Positions 47,537 to 56,143 of a stretch of DNA of 64,000 nt are shown piece after piece (the first letter of the stretch is position 1; every line of letters begins with the position of its first letter). The notes below the pieces were generated by a model. That model searched no databases, was not told where the DNA came from, and worked only from the letters and a program-made list of their open reading frames with translations. This DNA is from Clostridioides sp. ES-S-0010-02 (GTDB lineage: Bacteria > Bacillota > Clostridia > Peptostreptococcales > Peptostreptococcaceae): the NCBI GenBank assembly GCA_020641055.1, contig CP067345.1, positions 2,535,317 through 2,599,316 on the forward strand, written 5' to 3'. A program made the translations under genes and the position numbers.

Positions 47537-47566
47537 AAGGTAACAACTAATTTTAGCTGCTACCTT
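47537..47566. terminator. Terminator at the end of the phage lysis region
   Basis: A stem AAGGTAACAACTA / TAGCTGCTACCTT is preceded by an A run, just past the stop of the 95-residue prophage gene on the minus strand. Its sequence closely matches the hairpin at 44847-44876. Confidence 0.8.
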
Positions 47567-47573
47567 CTAATCA

Positions 47574-47861
47574 TCAATGCTTAAATTTTGATACTCTAAA
47601 ATTTTTAATTTGAGACTTGAATAACTGCTCAATCTCACCGACTATACTCTGTATCTTACTTTCATATCTTGAATCATAATATATATTTATCTCACCTATG
47701 CTATTTATGCTTATAGAATAATCTTTTCTTTCTATTATACATATGCTTCCACAATCTGATAAATCATTCTTGTATATTGATTTTAATTGTCTTTTTATCT
47801 TAAGAAAGTCTATTGCTGGATAAATATTATTTGGATAAAAACTTTTATCATTTATTAACAT
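47574..47861 (-). CDS. Hypothetical protein at the prophage end
   Basis: A 95-residue soluble protein with no recognised domain, with cysteines in SDCGSICIIERKDY and a Tyr-rich middle. AAGGGGTGG sits before the ATG at 47861; a GTG 9 bases earlier overlaps that site. It follows the endolysin gene after about 100 bases, in the place where phages often carry accessory genes. Confidence 0.65.
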   Translation of the reverse strand: MLINDKSFYPNNIYPAIDFLKIKRQLKSIYKNDLSDCGSICIIERKDYSISINSIGEINIYYDSRYESKIQSIVGEIEQLFKSQIKNFRVSKFKH

Positions 47862-47967
47862 CTTATCCACCCCTTATCGTTTTATTTATAAAACTTTATA
47901 CCTTATTAAAATTATATTAAACATATTTTTCCATATATTCATAATTATTTCATATAAAACATTTACT

Positions 47968-48765
47968 CTATCTATTAATAAAATCCAATGCTTTATAAAG
48001 TGTATCAAATCTATCATTACCTTTTATCATAGTGTATCTCTCTTTAGTTATAGAAACTATTTTATTACATGCTCCTCCACCTACAACATATAAATTCTCC
48101 GTTTGACCTGGTACATAATCTTTTATATCACATACTCTACATTCATTTTCTTTATAACTCCAACTGACTATTTGTGCTAATACCTTGTCAACTTCTCCCT
48201 CGTAAACCACTGTATGTTTATACATTTGTTTCACCTCAATATTATCTATTTTCTTATTTAATATACCCTCAGCTATTAGCTTTGCAACTGTATTTTTATT
48301 TTTAATATAGTAATCTGTATCTGCTTTACTGTCTACAAAACATACTTCGATTAGAATTGCTGGTGCTTTTGTATGACCAAGCCAGTAAAGACCCCTTACA
48401 TCCGATTTAGCACCTCTATTTTTAAATACCATTGATAGTTTATCATTGACTCTATTTGCATACATTTTGCCATTATTAGTTTTATATATAGTTTCTGTAC
48501 CCATAGGATTTAGGGTTGTATTATTTGCATTAAAATGAATTTGTACTGCCAAATCTACATCTTGTCTGTTGGCTATTTGACATTGTTCAGATAGATAATT
48601 ATTCGATTTATCTATCTTGCCAGTATATACAGTTGCTCCACCTTGTTTTAACCATTTAGCAATTAAATCAGTTAGTATTCTGTTTTCTTTTCCTTCATCT
48701 ATATATCCAACTGCTCCTGTTCCTTTACCTGTTAGCGTATGCCCTGGTATTATTGCTATTTTCAT
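47968..48765 (-). CDS. Prophage endolysin, N-acetylmuramoyl-L-alanine amidase
   Basis: A 265-residue lysin of the type found in C. difficile phages such as phiCD27. The Amidase_3 domain shows AIIPGHTLTGKG, AVQIHFNAN and ILIEVCFVDS (zinc His, His and catalytic Glu). The C-terminal domain ends near ENLYVVGGGACNK and may guide wall binding. It overlaps the holin gene by 4 bases. Together with the holin and XhlA genes it forms the lysis cassette. Confidence 0.93.
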   Translation of the reverse strand: MKIAIIPGHTLTGKGTGAVGYIDEGKENRILTDLIAKWLKQGGATVYTGKIDKSNNYLSEQCQIANRQDVDLAVQIHFNANNTTLNPMGTETIYKTNNGKMYANRVNDKLSMVFKNRGAKSDVRGLYWLGHTKAPAILIEVCFVDSKADTDYYIKNKNTVAKLIAEGILNKKIDNIEVKQMYKHTVVYEGEVDKVLAQIVSWSYKENECRVCDIKDYVPGQTENLYVVGGGACNKIVSITKERYTMIKGNDRFDTLYKALDFINR

Positions 48766-49022
48766 TGTTTATTTTCCTCCTTTAACTGTTTGTAAGTTTG
48801 ATTTATACCTATTGATATACCCCAACAAATCACTCCTTGTAATACTGAGGTTGGATTTAATCCTAACATCCATACTGAGAAACCTATCCCAAGTGCTAAT
48901 AACACTACTGGAATATACTTGTTATCTAACTGTTTATACTTCTTACAACCTGCTCCTACAACATAAAGAGCAGCAACTAAAATTAGCAACTGCTCAGGTA
49001 TGAAACTTATTAAATTATCCAT
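48762..49022 (-). CDS. Phage holin
   Basis: An 86-residue protein with two or three membrane segments (LLILVAALYVVGAG, YIPVVLLALGIGFSVWML) and a charged C-terminal tail, typical of the phage holins found beside amidase endolysins in clostridial phages. It starts 15 bases after the XhlA-like gene. It makes the membrane lesion that lets the endolysin out. Confidence 0.9.
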   Translation of the reverse strand: MDNLISFIPEQLLILVAALYVVGAGCKKYKQLDNKYIPVVLLALGIGFSVWMLGLNPTSVLQGVICWGISIGINQTYKQLKEENKQ

Positions 49023-49037
49023 TTATTTTCCTCCTAA

Positions 49038-49268
49038 TTAAAATATTCCTCTCTGAATTGCAAATATAAAGAATCCTATAAGTGTTGTAATCATTGTCCC
49101 AATCAACCACTTTAGCATACTAGTAAGTGAGTTCAAGTTCTCACACAATGCTTTTAACTCTGCTTTAGACTCTATATTTGCTACTTTTAACTCATCTATT
49201 TCATCATTATGTTTATTTATTGTTACCTCATGTCGTTTCAAATTGTCTTTGAAAAGTTCTTCATTCAT
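49038..49268 (-). CDS. XhlA-type haemolysin/lysis accessory protein
   Basis: A 76-residue protein with an N-terminal coiled-coil region (residues about 5-50) and one C-terminal membrane segment (IGTMITTLIGFFIFAI), the hallmark of XhlA proteins of PBSX-like phages. It probably helps the holin in lysis. AGGAGG precedes the ATG. Confidence 0.9.
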   Translation of the reverse strand: MNEELFKDNLKRHEVTINKHNDEIDELKVANIESKAELKALCENLNSLTSMLKWLIGTMITTLIGFFIFAIQRGIF

Positions 49269-49303
49269 GAAAACCTCCTAATTAATTGAAATAAAAAAAG
49301 AAC

Positions 49304-49486
49304 CTACTTTGTTGGTTCTGTTCCTTCTACTACCCCACTATGCTCTATAATATAATCTTCTACTGCTTTTCTATACTCTGTATTAGTTACATCATCCAGT
49401 TCAAAAACTCGATTTTTCAAGGGGTTCAATCCCTTATTTAAAATCCTCTCTGCTAATATTCTTACTACAACATTATTTATATTCAT
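49304..49486 (-). CDS. Small phage protein (XkdX-like position)
   Basis: A 60-residue protein (MNINNVVVRILAERILNKG) beginning within the stop of the previous gene (ATG overlapping TAA). It matches by position and size the short proteins between tail fibre and lysis genes in clostridial myophages. The function is unknown. Confidence 0.7.
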   Translation of the reverse strand: MNINNVVVRILAERILNKGLNPLKNRVFELDDVTNTEYRKAVEDYIIEHSGVVEGTEPTK

Positions 49487-49779
49487 TATAATAATCCTCC
49501 CACTTTTTCATTTTCTGCAATCAATATTTGATTTTCTAACTCTTGTATTCTCTTTTCTTCTTCTGTAATAAATACTGGTATTTCCTCTAAAATAGGTTCT
49601 TTTGTCTCTACATTTATACCAATGATTCTATATTTAGAATAATCTATAGAATTGTATTTTACCTCTAACCAATCAACTTTCATATCTTTATCATATGGAA
49701 TTAAATCTCCTTTTCCCTCTCCTCCTTGAAATAAGATTTTTCCTTTGTTATCATAAATTATTAATTTTCCTACTTCCAT
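49486..49779 (-). CDS. Phage tail-fibre-associated protein
   Basis: A 97-residue protein with an N-terminal beta-rich part (KLIIYDNKGKILFQGG) and a coiled-coil C terminus (EEEKRIQELENQILIAE). I start it at MEVGK because GGAGG lies 6-7 bases upstream. It begins 2 bases after the preceding fibre gene stop. By position it may be a fibre chaperone or an accessory protein; this is inference. Confidence 0.7.
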   Translation of the reverse strand: MEVGKLIIYDNKGKILFQGGEGKGDLIPYDKDMKVDWLEVKYNSIDYSKYRIIGINVETKEPILEEIPVFITEEEKRIQELENQILIAENEKVGGLL

Positions 49780-49781
49780 AT

Positions 49782-50378
49782 TTAAACCTCCTGCCCTATT
49801 GCTAACCATTGTACTTCATAAGTGTCTCCTGAAGCCCCATAAAGATGTATTACTGTTTCTATAGAAGTTCCATTGTTTAGCTCTGGTAAAAAAAAATCCT
49901 TCAACTCTGTTCTTACATTATCTTTTTTCCCATAAAAAATAAATTTAGAAAAAGGACTATTTATCCAAATAGAAAGCCGTCTATAGTCAGCATAAACAAA
50001 AACAACAAGTGGCACAAAATTTAGTTGTGGTAAATTTACACTCCATAAGTAATAATAATCATCATAAAATCTACCTTTAAATGCACTAGCTGTACCACTT
50101 GCTTGTCTTAAATCTTTTATACTGCTAACTTTACTTATCATATCTTGCAAACTTTCTGTACTGTTTGTTACAATACCTTTATTAGTTATGTTACTCGCAA
50201 GTGTATTTTTTAATGTTTGTGTTTTTGTTTTAGTTGTATTTAATTTATCTGTTCCTAAAAATGGACTTCCCAATGTACTTGCTATATTATTTTTACCTAT
50301 CTGCAAGTCATTTTTTGTACTTTCAAATGCTATCATAAGTTCTCTTAAACTAGCATTATCAGTCAATTTTTCTGTCAT
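49782..50378 (-). CDS. Phage tail fibre-type protein
   Basis: A 198-residue protein with a helical N-terminal region and a C-terminal beta-rich domain (FKGRFYDDYYYLWSVNLPQ, and IHLYGASGDTYEVQW at the end). It lies between the tail-collar fibre gene and the short lysis-side genes. A receptor-binding role is plausible from position, but no known domain confirms it. Confidence 0.7.
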   Translation of the reverse strand: MTEKLTDNASLRELMIAFESTKNDLQIGKNNIASTLGSPFLGTDKLNTTKTKTQTLKNTLASNITNKGIVTNSTESLQDMISKVSSIKDLRQASGTASAFKGRFYDDYYYLWSVNLPQLNFVPLVVFVYADYRRLSIWINSPFSKFIFYGKKDNVRTELKDFFLPELNNGTSIETVIHLYGASGDTYEVQWLAIGQEV

Positions 50379-50391
50379 ATTCTCACCTCTC

Positions 50392-51237
50392 TTATATCAT
50401 GTCTATCAGGCTATTTGCTATTGAAATTCCTTTTATTCTCTGTCCATTCACTTCTGTTTCTAAATTATTCTGTTTTTCCGATAATGTATTATAATTTCTT
50501 GCTAGTTGATTTAATGCTTCCTCTACATTGTCACTTTCAAATAAGTTATCTGTATCTTTTATAGTTGTTTTATCTGCTGTTGTTTCTATACTATCTACAC
50601 TAGTTTTTACCTCATTAATTACACTAACTATATTTGTTTTATCTGTTGTTTCAAGGAGTGTTGTATCTCCTATTTTATTGTTTAACTCTGTCTTAGCAGT
50701 TTCTATATTGCTCGTTAACTCTGTTTTAGTTGTATCAATTTTAGTGTCTAACGTATTGATATTTGTTAATATTTTTTCTTCATCTTTTTTAGTTGAAAAT
50801 ATTGCAGTTGGGTCAACAATTAAGGTCACTTTCTCTACATTAGATACCTCTATGATAAACTTCAAATACAAATCTTTCATAGCTCCATTGCCAACTTTTG
50901 GCTTATATGTTTCAGGACTTTTACAAATTGCAATCATATCGCCTTCATTATCTATAAGAGCCATTTCTCTAACTGTAAACCCACCTATTGAACCAGGTAC
51001 ACATGCTGTTGCAATAATCCAATTAGGATTATTTTCATCCTTGTCAAAAGCATTTATATTCCCTTCCCAAACTTTATTTTTTAATGCTGTTTGGTCTTCT
51101 GTTGGATTGTAATAGCTTCCTCCTCTATCACCTGCTTGAATCTTCTCTAGTACTACTGATTTACCTAGCATTCCTGCGTTAGCAATTTTAGCTTTACCTA
51201 TATTCGTAAGTATAGTGTAAAATTGTTCATCAGCCAT
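50392..51237 (-). CDS. Tail-collar fibre protein (DUF3751-like)
   Basis: A 281-residue protein whose N terminus (EQFYTILTNIGKAKIANA, then VREMALIDNEGDMIAI) is the tail-collar domain that attaches fibres to the baseplate. The C-terminal half is a heptad-rich stalk with repeated DTKIDTTKTEL-type segments and ends in a short tip. It overlaps the XkdU-like gene by 8 bases. Confidence 0.88.
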   Translation of the reverse strand: MADEQFYTILTNIGKAKIANAGMLGKSVVLEKIQAGDRGGSYYNPTEDQTALKNKVWEGNINAFDKDENNPNWIIATACVPGSIGGFTVREMALIDNEGDMIAICKSPETYKPKVGNGAMKDLYLKFIIEVSNVEKVTLIVDPTAIFSTKKDEEKILTNINTLDTKIDTTKTELTSNIETAKTELNNKIGDTTLLETTDKTNIVSVINEVKTSVDSIETTADKTTIKDTDNLFESDNVEEALNQLARNYNTLSEKQNNLETEVNGQRIKGISIANSLIDMI

Positions 51238-51877
51238 TTATACCACCTCCTTTTGGATATACTGTCAATATTTCTGAACTCATGTTATGAGCTAATGCAA
51301 ACTTAGCTTTGACATTAGCTTTTACTTCTTTACTTGAATAAGGATATACTGTTATTTCTTCACTCATAATTGTTGTTTGTGCAAAATAAGTTTTACTTTT
51401 TAATAAAGATACTAACTTATAACTTACAGATAGATGAGAAGGTTTTATAACATTTACTCTCTTATATAAATCTTCTAAATCTCTAGGAAAACCTTGAGTA
51501 CTGGTTAATTCAACACCAAAAGTATATGGAGATATGTTTTCATTTATTTTTATATTTGCACCTGTATAAGATTGAAGTATCATAGACATTCTTTTAGGTG
51601 TCATAATATATTTGCTTTGAAGTTTAGCAATGACTTTTCTTCTCCTAGTTTCTATATGTTCATCTAAGTTAGTAGATAAACCTACTCTATTTTCCCAAAA
51701 ACTTAAACCCCACGTTGCAGTCTGAGGAAATAATTGTAATTCTATTTCTTTATTTAATAACTCTAAATTATCAAATTCGCTTCCTATAGCTTCATATAAG
51801 CTTTGCATTATGATAGATTGTTCATATATTGGTGACAATGTAAGAAGCATTTCTCTACCTTTTTTAGAAGCTATCAT
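51230..51877 (-). CDS. Phage baseplate/tail protein, XkdU (YmfQ/DUF2313) family
   Basis: A 215-residue tail protein. The N-terminal LLTLSPIYEQSIIMQSLYEAIGSE and the RRRKVIAKLQSKYIMTPKRM segment resemble YmfQ/XkdU proteins, which follow baseplate J genes in Mu/PBSX-type phages. It overlaps the baseplate J stop by 4 bases. Confidence 0.85.
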   Translation of the reverse strand: MIASKKGREMLLTLSPIYEQSIIMQSLYEAIGSEFDNLELLNKEIELQLFPQTATWGLSFWENRVGLSTNLDEHIETRRRKVIAKLQSKYIMTPKRMSMILQSYTGANIKINENISPYTFGVELTSTQGFPRDLEDLYKRVNVIKPSHLSVSYKLVSLLKSKTYFAQTTIMSEEITVYPYSSKEVKANVKAKFALAHNMSSEILTVYPKGGGING

Positions 51878-53010
51878 CCAACCACCTCGTTAACTATTTC
51901 CCCTACTCCGACCACTTGGTCCTGCAATTTTATATTTTCTTTTACATCATTTATAGTAAGATTAGAAAAGTCCTGTATGCCTTCGTCTGTCAACATCATA
52001 GAACCTACTATAGCCTGTATAGCATTGTATGAGACCGTTCCACCTAAATCAATTTTATCCAAATATTTGTCTATCTTAGTTTTTAGATTGCTTAATACTG
52101 TTTCTTCATTAAAACTGTTACTAAATATAAAACTAGCTTTTACATTAATAAGTAGTGTTTCGGGTGTTACAACTGTTACTAAAGCCCCGATAGGAGCTTT
52201 CCCATCCCTATTTTCTCCTTCTGATATATTTAATGGATATATATAATCTTGAACTTTATTTATCAACTCTTGTGTTGCTGCTTTTCTATTTTTGTCTAGT
52301 ATTAATACTTTTACTGTCCCCTCTCCATTCCATTCTGGAACTACATAAGCATATCCAACTCCATCTACTTCTTTAGCCCATCTTATATAATCTGAACTAG
52401 CTCCACTAAGTTTGTCTTCTTGTTCTGCTACAAGAACTCTTTCTCTAAAATGTTCTTCATCTTCAATATCTATTCCGCCTTTGAAATCTTCTTTATTAGT
52501 AACTGATTTAACACCACTAATAGAACCTAATAAAACAGTTACAGTATTTTGAGATACATTTCCTATAGTTCCTGTAATCCTACATTCTGCTTTAATATCT
52601 ACTATTTCATTTTCTTCTATAATTTTAGTTTCAAGAAGCTCAAACTCTATACTCTGCTTTTCATCAGTTGCAACAGTAGTTACTACAGTCCCTTTTGCAA
52701 TGATAGTTCCTTGTACACCTGTAAATGTAACCATGCCAACCGATTTAGTTGGTTGATTTTTAAATACTCCCTTACATTCACCAAGCCACTCTAAATAAGT
52801 TCCATAGCTAGTTTGAGGAAATGCAATCTTTAAATTATTTTGTAATCCTAATTGTTTTAACTGTGCAACTTCTTCTGCCGTAGGTCTTGTTGCATCATAA
52901 ATAAAGTCTCCTTCTAGTGTGCTCACATCTTGAAAGTTGCTTAACATCCTTTCGTGTATTACTTCTTCATCTTCTGTCAAAAATACTGGTATAGGTAGTT
53001 CTCTTTCCAT
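51874..53010 (-). CDS. Baseplate J-like protein (XkdT)
   Basis: A 378-residue baseplate wedge component of contractile tails. Family features are the N-terminal acidic region, TRPTAEEVAQLKQLG, the GVFKNQPTKSVGMVTFTG domain, FKGGIDIEDEEHFRERVL and GVGYAYVVPEWNGEGTVKV. It clearly belongs to the gpJ/XkdT family and marks the prophage as a myovirus type. Confidence 0.93.
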   Translation of the reverse strand: MERELPIPVFLTEDEEVIHERMLSNFQDVSTLEGDFIYDATRPTAEEVAQLKQLGLQNNLKIAFPQTSYGTYLEWLGECKGVFKNQPTKSVGMVTFTGVQGTIIAKGTVVTTVATDEKQSIEFELLETKIIEENEIVDIKAECRITGTIGNVSQNTVTVLLGSISGVKSVTNKEDFKGGIDIEDEEHFRERVLVAEQEDKLSGASSDYIRWAKEVDGVGYAYVVPEWNGEGTVKVLILDKNRKAATQELINKVQDYIYPLNISEGENRDGKAPIGALVTVVTPETLLINVKASFIFSNSFNEETVLSNLKTKIDKYLDKIDLGGTVSYNAIQAIVGSMMLTDEGIQDFSNLTINDVKENIKLQDQVVGVGEIVNEVVG

Positions 53011-53018
53011 ATAATCAC

Positions 53019-53477
53019 CTACCTTTTTATATTGCCATCTATAGTTATATTTTCATCATCTATTGTCAATACATTAAATTCATACTCTACTAACCTGCTA
53101 TTCTCCAACCAATTAAAACTAAATTCTCCTACTTCTTTTGTGTAAGGATGAACTAAAATAGTTTCTTTTATTAACCTAGATATTTCAAGCTCTTTTGCAT
53201 TTTGTGATAAGTTACTGGCAATTAAATCTTTTATTTCACTTCCATAAACGTTTGTATAAGCTGCTTTTTTGTATCTAGGTGTTAATATAGCCTTTTGACA
53301 CCATTGTTTATATGCTTGGACTTTATCACATTTTTTTAATGTTCCATCTGCATTTTTGACAAATTCACCTTTTATAAAATCAAATAAAAAAGAACCCTTT
53401 AGGTCCAATTCATTTTCATTATTATTTTTTAATTCTACAGTTTCAAAAGTTTCATTCTGCGGAAATAGGTTTGGCAT
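53019..53477 (-). CDS. XkdS-like protein (DUF2634)
   Basis: A 152-residue baseplate protein of the DUF2634/XkdS family (GSFLFDFIKGEFVKNADGT, and the YKQWCQKAILTPRYKK segment), equivalent to the gp25-like wedge part next to baseplate J. It overlaps the XkdR gene by 26 bases. Confidence 0.88.
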   Translation of the reverse strand: MPNLFPQNETFETVELKNNNENELDLKGSFLFDFIKGEFVKNADGTLKKCDKVQAYKQWCQKAILTPRYKKAAYTNVYGSEIKDLIASNLSQNAKELEISRLIKETILVHPYTKEVGEFSFNWLENSRLVEYEFNVLTIDDENITIDGNIKR

Positions 53478-53817
53478 TTACAACCCTCCCAATTACTACA
53501 AATTCAGCCCCCATAATAGCTACTAATACATTATCACCTATATCTAGTGGCTTTAATTCTTGTGGAGTTTCTATTTTATGTTTATGTCTATATTCTGCAC
53601 CTAACATTTCATCTGAAAAAGTAAAATAATCTTCTTTCAATGTTAAATTCTCTAAAACTAAATAATCTTGTATTTCATCTTTATAACCATTCACCTTAAG
53701 ACCATTTGTTGTTATTTCTGCAAGTGAACAACCCATTCCAAAGACTCCATCATTAACACTTTTATTCATTTTTTCTTTTAATATTCTAGCAACTCCATTA
53801 AATCTAGCATCAGTCAT
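53452..53817 (-). CDS. XkdR-like protein (DUF2577)
   Basis: A 121-residue baseplate-associated protein of the DUF2577/XkdR family (LTLKEDYFTFSDEML, IGDNVLVAIMGAEFVVIGRV). Gene order between XkdQ and XkdS supports this. It overlaps both neighbours slightly. Confidence 0.86.
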   Translation of the reverse strand: MTDARFNGVARILKEKMNKSVNDGVFGMGCSLAEITTNGLKVNGYKDEIQDYLVLENLTLKEDYFTFSDEMLGAEYRHKHKIETPQELKPLDIGDNVLVAIMGAEFVVIGRVVNAKPISAE

Positions 53818-54772
53818 TGTTATAAAATTTCCTCCTTATATATTCTAAGGTTCCTATATTTAGTTTCATTTTTAGAGTAGAATCTAGTGTATGAGTCACA
53901 TCTATAACATAGTATTCTCTACCTTTTAAACTTACTTTATCACCTGCTCTTATTCTATTTATATCTACTACGCAGTCAACACTTATAGTTTCTTCACCCG
54001 AATTAAACATTGCTTCTGCTGCTTTCTTAGATTCTTTTGCATTAGTTATCTTTTCATCTTGTTTAATCTTTTGTAGTGTCCCATACTTATCTGAGTCCTT
54101 TTTATAGGTGCCAATTATAGGTGCTTTTGTATTTTCATCTTTACTCTTACCTAACACTTTTACACTTGTTACTGCATCATTAAAGCTACTGGTAAAGTTC
54201 GCATCTTCTAATATACTATCTAATTTATATACATTTGCATTAGTACCAAGCTTAAATAATTTCAATTTATTATCCATTCTTACTCTAAATAAATCTCCAC
54301 CCTTACTAGCGGTTTCCTTTAAATCCTTTTTAATCATATCTAGTATATTAGTCTTATGTATTACTTTAGTAAGCTTCTTCCCTGTGTTAGCTAGATTGTA
54401 GTAAGGTATATTCCATTGTTTACAGTAGTACTCAATTCTCTGTGTTGCTGTATTTTCTTTAAAACTATATTGTTCTTCTGATTCTTCCATGTAAATAGTC
54501 CTTTCTCTGCAAGACAATGTCAGTTTTTTACTCTTTTCACTTCTTCTAGTTTCCCATATGACTCCATCAAATATAGTTTCTTCTTTTTTACTCTCATATG
54601 CAATATCAATTAGAACTATTTTATCACCTTTTTTAATTCCTATATCTTGAAGTTGCTTAGGTTCTACTAATGATACATCCATCTTATATGCAACTCCATC
54701 TATAGCTTCACTTAATGTTATTCCCTCATTAAAATTTGCAATGTCATATTTTCCATTTAGTATTATTTTCAT
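53810..54772 (-). CDS. XkdQ-like tail hub protein
   Basis: A 320-residue protein of the XkdQ/late-control D-like hub family, with an early beta-rich half and a second domain near RAGDKVSLKGREYYVIDVTH. It stands between the LysM tail protein and XkdR, as in PBSX. It should form part of the tail hub below the tube. Confidence 0.86.
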   Translation of the reverse strand: MKIILNGKYDIANFNEGITLSEAIDGVAYKMDVSLVEPKQLQDIGIKKGDKIVLIDIAYESKKEETIFDGVIWETRRSEKSKKLTLSCRERTIYMEESEEQYSFKENTATQRIEYYCKQWNIPYYNLANTGKKLTKVIHKTNILDMIKKDLKETASKGGDLFRVRMDNKLKLFKLGTNANVYKLDSILEDANFTSSFNDAVTSVKVLGKSKDENTKAPIIGTYKKDSDKYGTLQKIKQDEKITNAKESKKAAEAMFNSGEETISVDCVVDINRIRAGDKVSLKGREYYVIDVTHTLDSTLKMKLNIGTLEYIRRKFYNND

Positions 54773-55440
54773 TTGCTAGGTATCACCAACTTTTGTCCTT
54801 TTTTAATAATATTTGGATTTTTACCAATAACTTTTTTATTTTCGGGTATATTATAAATCTCTTTCCACCTTGAACCCTTACCTAAAAGATTTTTAGCTAT
54901 CTTATATAATGTATCACTTGCTTTAACAGTATATATTTTAGATTTAGTTTGAGTATTAGGTCTATTATCTTTTAAGTCTGTTTTAGCATTACTCTTAGTC
55001 TCTTTTTTTAATGTCTCTATCTTCAGTTCTCTGTAAGTTCTAAATGTTATCTCAATGTCCCTATCTTCTTCTCTTCCCGCTGTTTGAGTATTGCTAAAAC
55101 TAGATATTGTAACTAACCCATTGTAACCAAAACCAGTTACTATTAAGCGTAATGGTTCGGCTTGGTCTACCCATTTTTCAAGCATTGCAACTACTTCGAT
55201 TGGATTTTTTAACTCGCTATATCTGCAATAAGAAGCATCATATAAGTTAGGTAAGAATGTCTTGAATGATATTTCTCTTATCTTCTCCCCTTCTTTTTTA
55301 ATGTCAAATTCACCTAAATTCACTATATCTACAGTTTCAAATCTTTTTTCTTTTTTTATAGATAAAGAATCTTGCGGATTAACTGGAAAATGGAAATCTA
55401 TTTTTTCTTTTTCATTTTTTAGGTATATGTCTATTACCAA
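54769..55440 (-). CDS. LysM-containing tail protein (XkdP-like)
   Basis: A 223-residue protein with a beta-rich N-terminal part (KIDFHFPVNPQDSL) and a C-terminal LysM peptidoglycan-binding domain (YTVKASDTLYKIAKNLLG to the end). The start is TTG behind AGGAAG. It overlaps the XkdQ gene. In PBSX-like phages it directly follows the tape measure gene, but here a 7.5-kb cargo block separates the two. Confidence 0.88.
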   Translation of the reverse strand: MVIDIYLKNEKEKIDFHFPVNPQDSLSIKKEKRFETVDIVNLGEFDIKKEGEKIREISFKTFLPNLYDASYCRYSELKNPIEVVAMLEKWVDQAEPLRLIVTGFGYNGLVTISSFSNTQTAGREEDRDIEITFRTYRELKIETLKKETKSNAKTDLKDNRPNTQTKSKIYTVKASDTLYKIAKNLLGKGSRWKEIYNIPENKKVIGKNPNIIKKGQKLVIPSK

Positions 55441-55530
55441 GTTATCACTTCCTTTCTAAAATGTTTTTAAATACTACACCGCAGTTTTCTTACCATAAAC
55501 TCACTTCCTTTGATTTTTTATATAAAAAAA

Positions 55531-55552
55531 CACCTACCTTTTGAGTAAGTGC
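55531..55552. terminator. CACCTAC/GTAAGTG hairpin, copy 1
   Basis: CACCTAC (55531-55537) and GTAAGTG (55545-55551) form a short stem flanked by A and T tracts. Similar hairpins recur through the cargo island, near 56068, 57546, 59175, 59850, 60772, 61310 and 61905, mostly just after genes. Confidence 0.55.
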
Positions 55553-55692
55553 TTACTATATTCACCTTTTTATAATTAAATTTATTCATCCAGTTAGATT
55601 TATCATCATTGTGTATAAAAAATTTCATCTTTTTATTAACTATAAAAAATATTATAGGCAATATTTTTGCTAATTTGTGGTATAATAAAAGC

Positions 55693-55814
55693 AAGAAGAA
55701 CTACAATCTATTTTGCGGTAGAGTGAAGTTCTATAACTGAAAGTTATTTTTTACGATGATATTTAAAATTTATATCAATCTTTAAGTCACTCTTTGCGGT
55801 AGAGTGGCTTTTTA
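55693..55814 (+). ncRNA. Antisense antitoxin RNA (RCd-type), copy A
   Basis: A TGTGGTATAAT promoter (TATAAT 55681-55686) drives an RNA on the plus strand that runs opposite the 3' part of the toxin gene. It ends at the hairpin AGTCACTCT / AGAGTGGCT with TTTTT (55785-55813). This is the type I antitoxin layout known beside C. difficile CRISPR arrays. The 5' end is estimated from the -10 box. Confidence 0.82.
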
Positions 55815-55896
55815 CTTTTTTGATTAACTTGCTAATCAAATAAACTATGTAACTAGCTGTTACACTAGCTAACACATTAAATAAAAAATTATCCAT
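55744..55896 (-). CDS. Type I toxin, small membrane peptide, copy A
   Basis: A 50-residue peptide with an N-terminal MDNFLFNVLASVTASYIVYL membrane helix and a basic tail (LIKKVKSHSTAKS ... YHRKK). This fits the C. difficile type I toxins (CD0956.2/CD2907.2 group) known to sit beside CRISPR arrays. GGGAGGTGAAT precedes the ATG, but CCTCCC just upstream (55921-55930) can pair with GGGAGG and hide it. The antitoxin RNA is antisense to its 3' half. TATAAT at 55991-55996 is the likely toxin promoter. It adjoins the low-coordinate end of CRISPR array A. Confidence 0.88.
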   Translation of the reverse strand: MDNFLFNVLASVTASYIVYLISKLIKKVKSHSTAKSDLKIDINFKYHRKK

Positions 55897-56143
55897 GTAT
55901 ATTCACCTCCCTTCTTATCGTTGGGAGGATAATTTTTTAATACATGAACTCCACTCTATAAATTGTAGATTACATCTTCTTGCTACAATTATTATATCAT
56001 ATAATTTTTACATATTTTACCTATATATTACTTTTTACATTATAATTACATCCTTTCAATAAAAAACACCTACCATAAGCAAGTGTTTTTGTATAAATAT
56101 TCATAGTTTAAACTGAAGGATTTAATAATAGTATACTTATTAA

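Noticed and set aside
47460-47573. Prophage attachment site near the lysis end
   Set aside because: No direct repeat with the other prophage end can be checked because that end is outside the window; no integrase or tRNA is visible.
50528-51112. 194-residue plus-strand frame opposite the tail-collar fibre gene
   Set aside because: It is a shadow of the repetitive heptad region of the minus-strand fibre gene, which has clear family motifs and tight operon overlaps.
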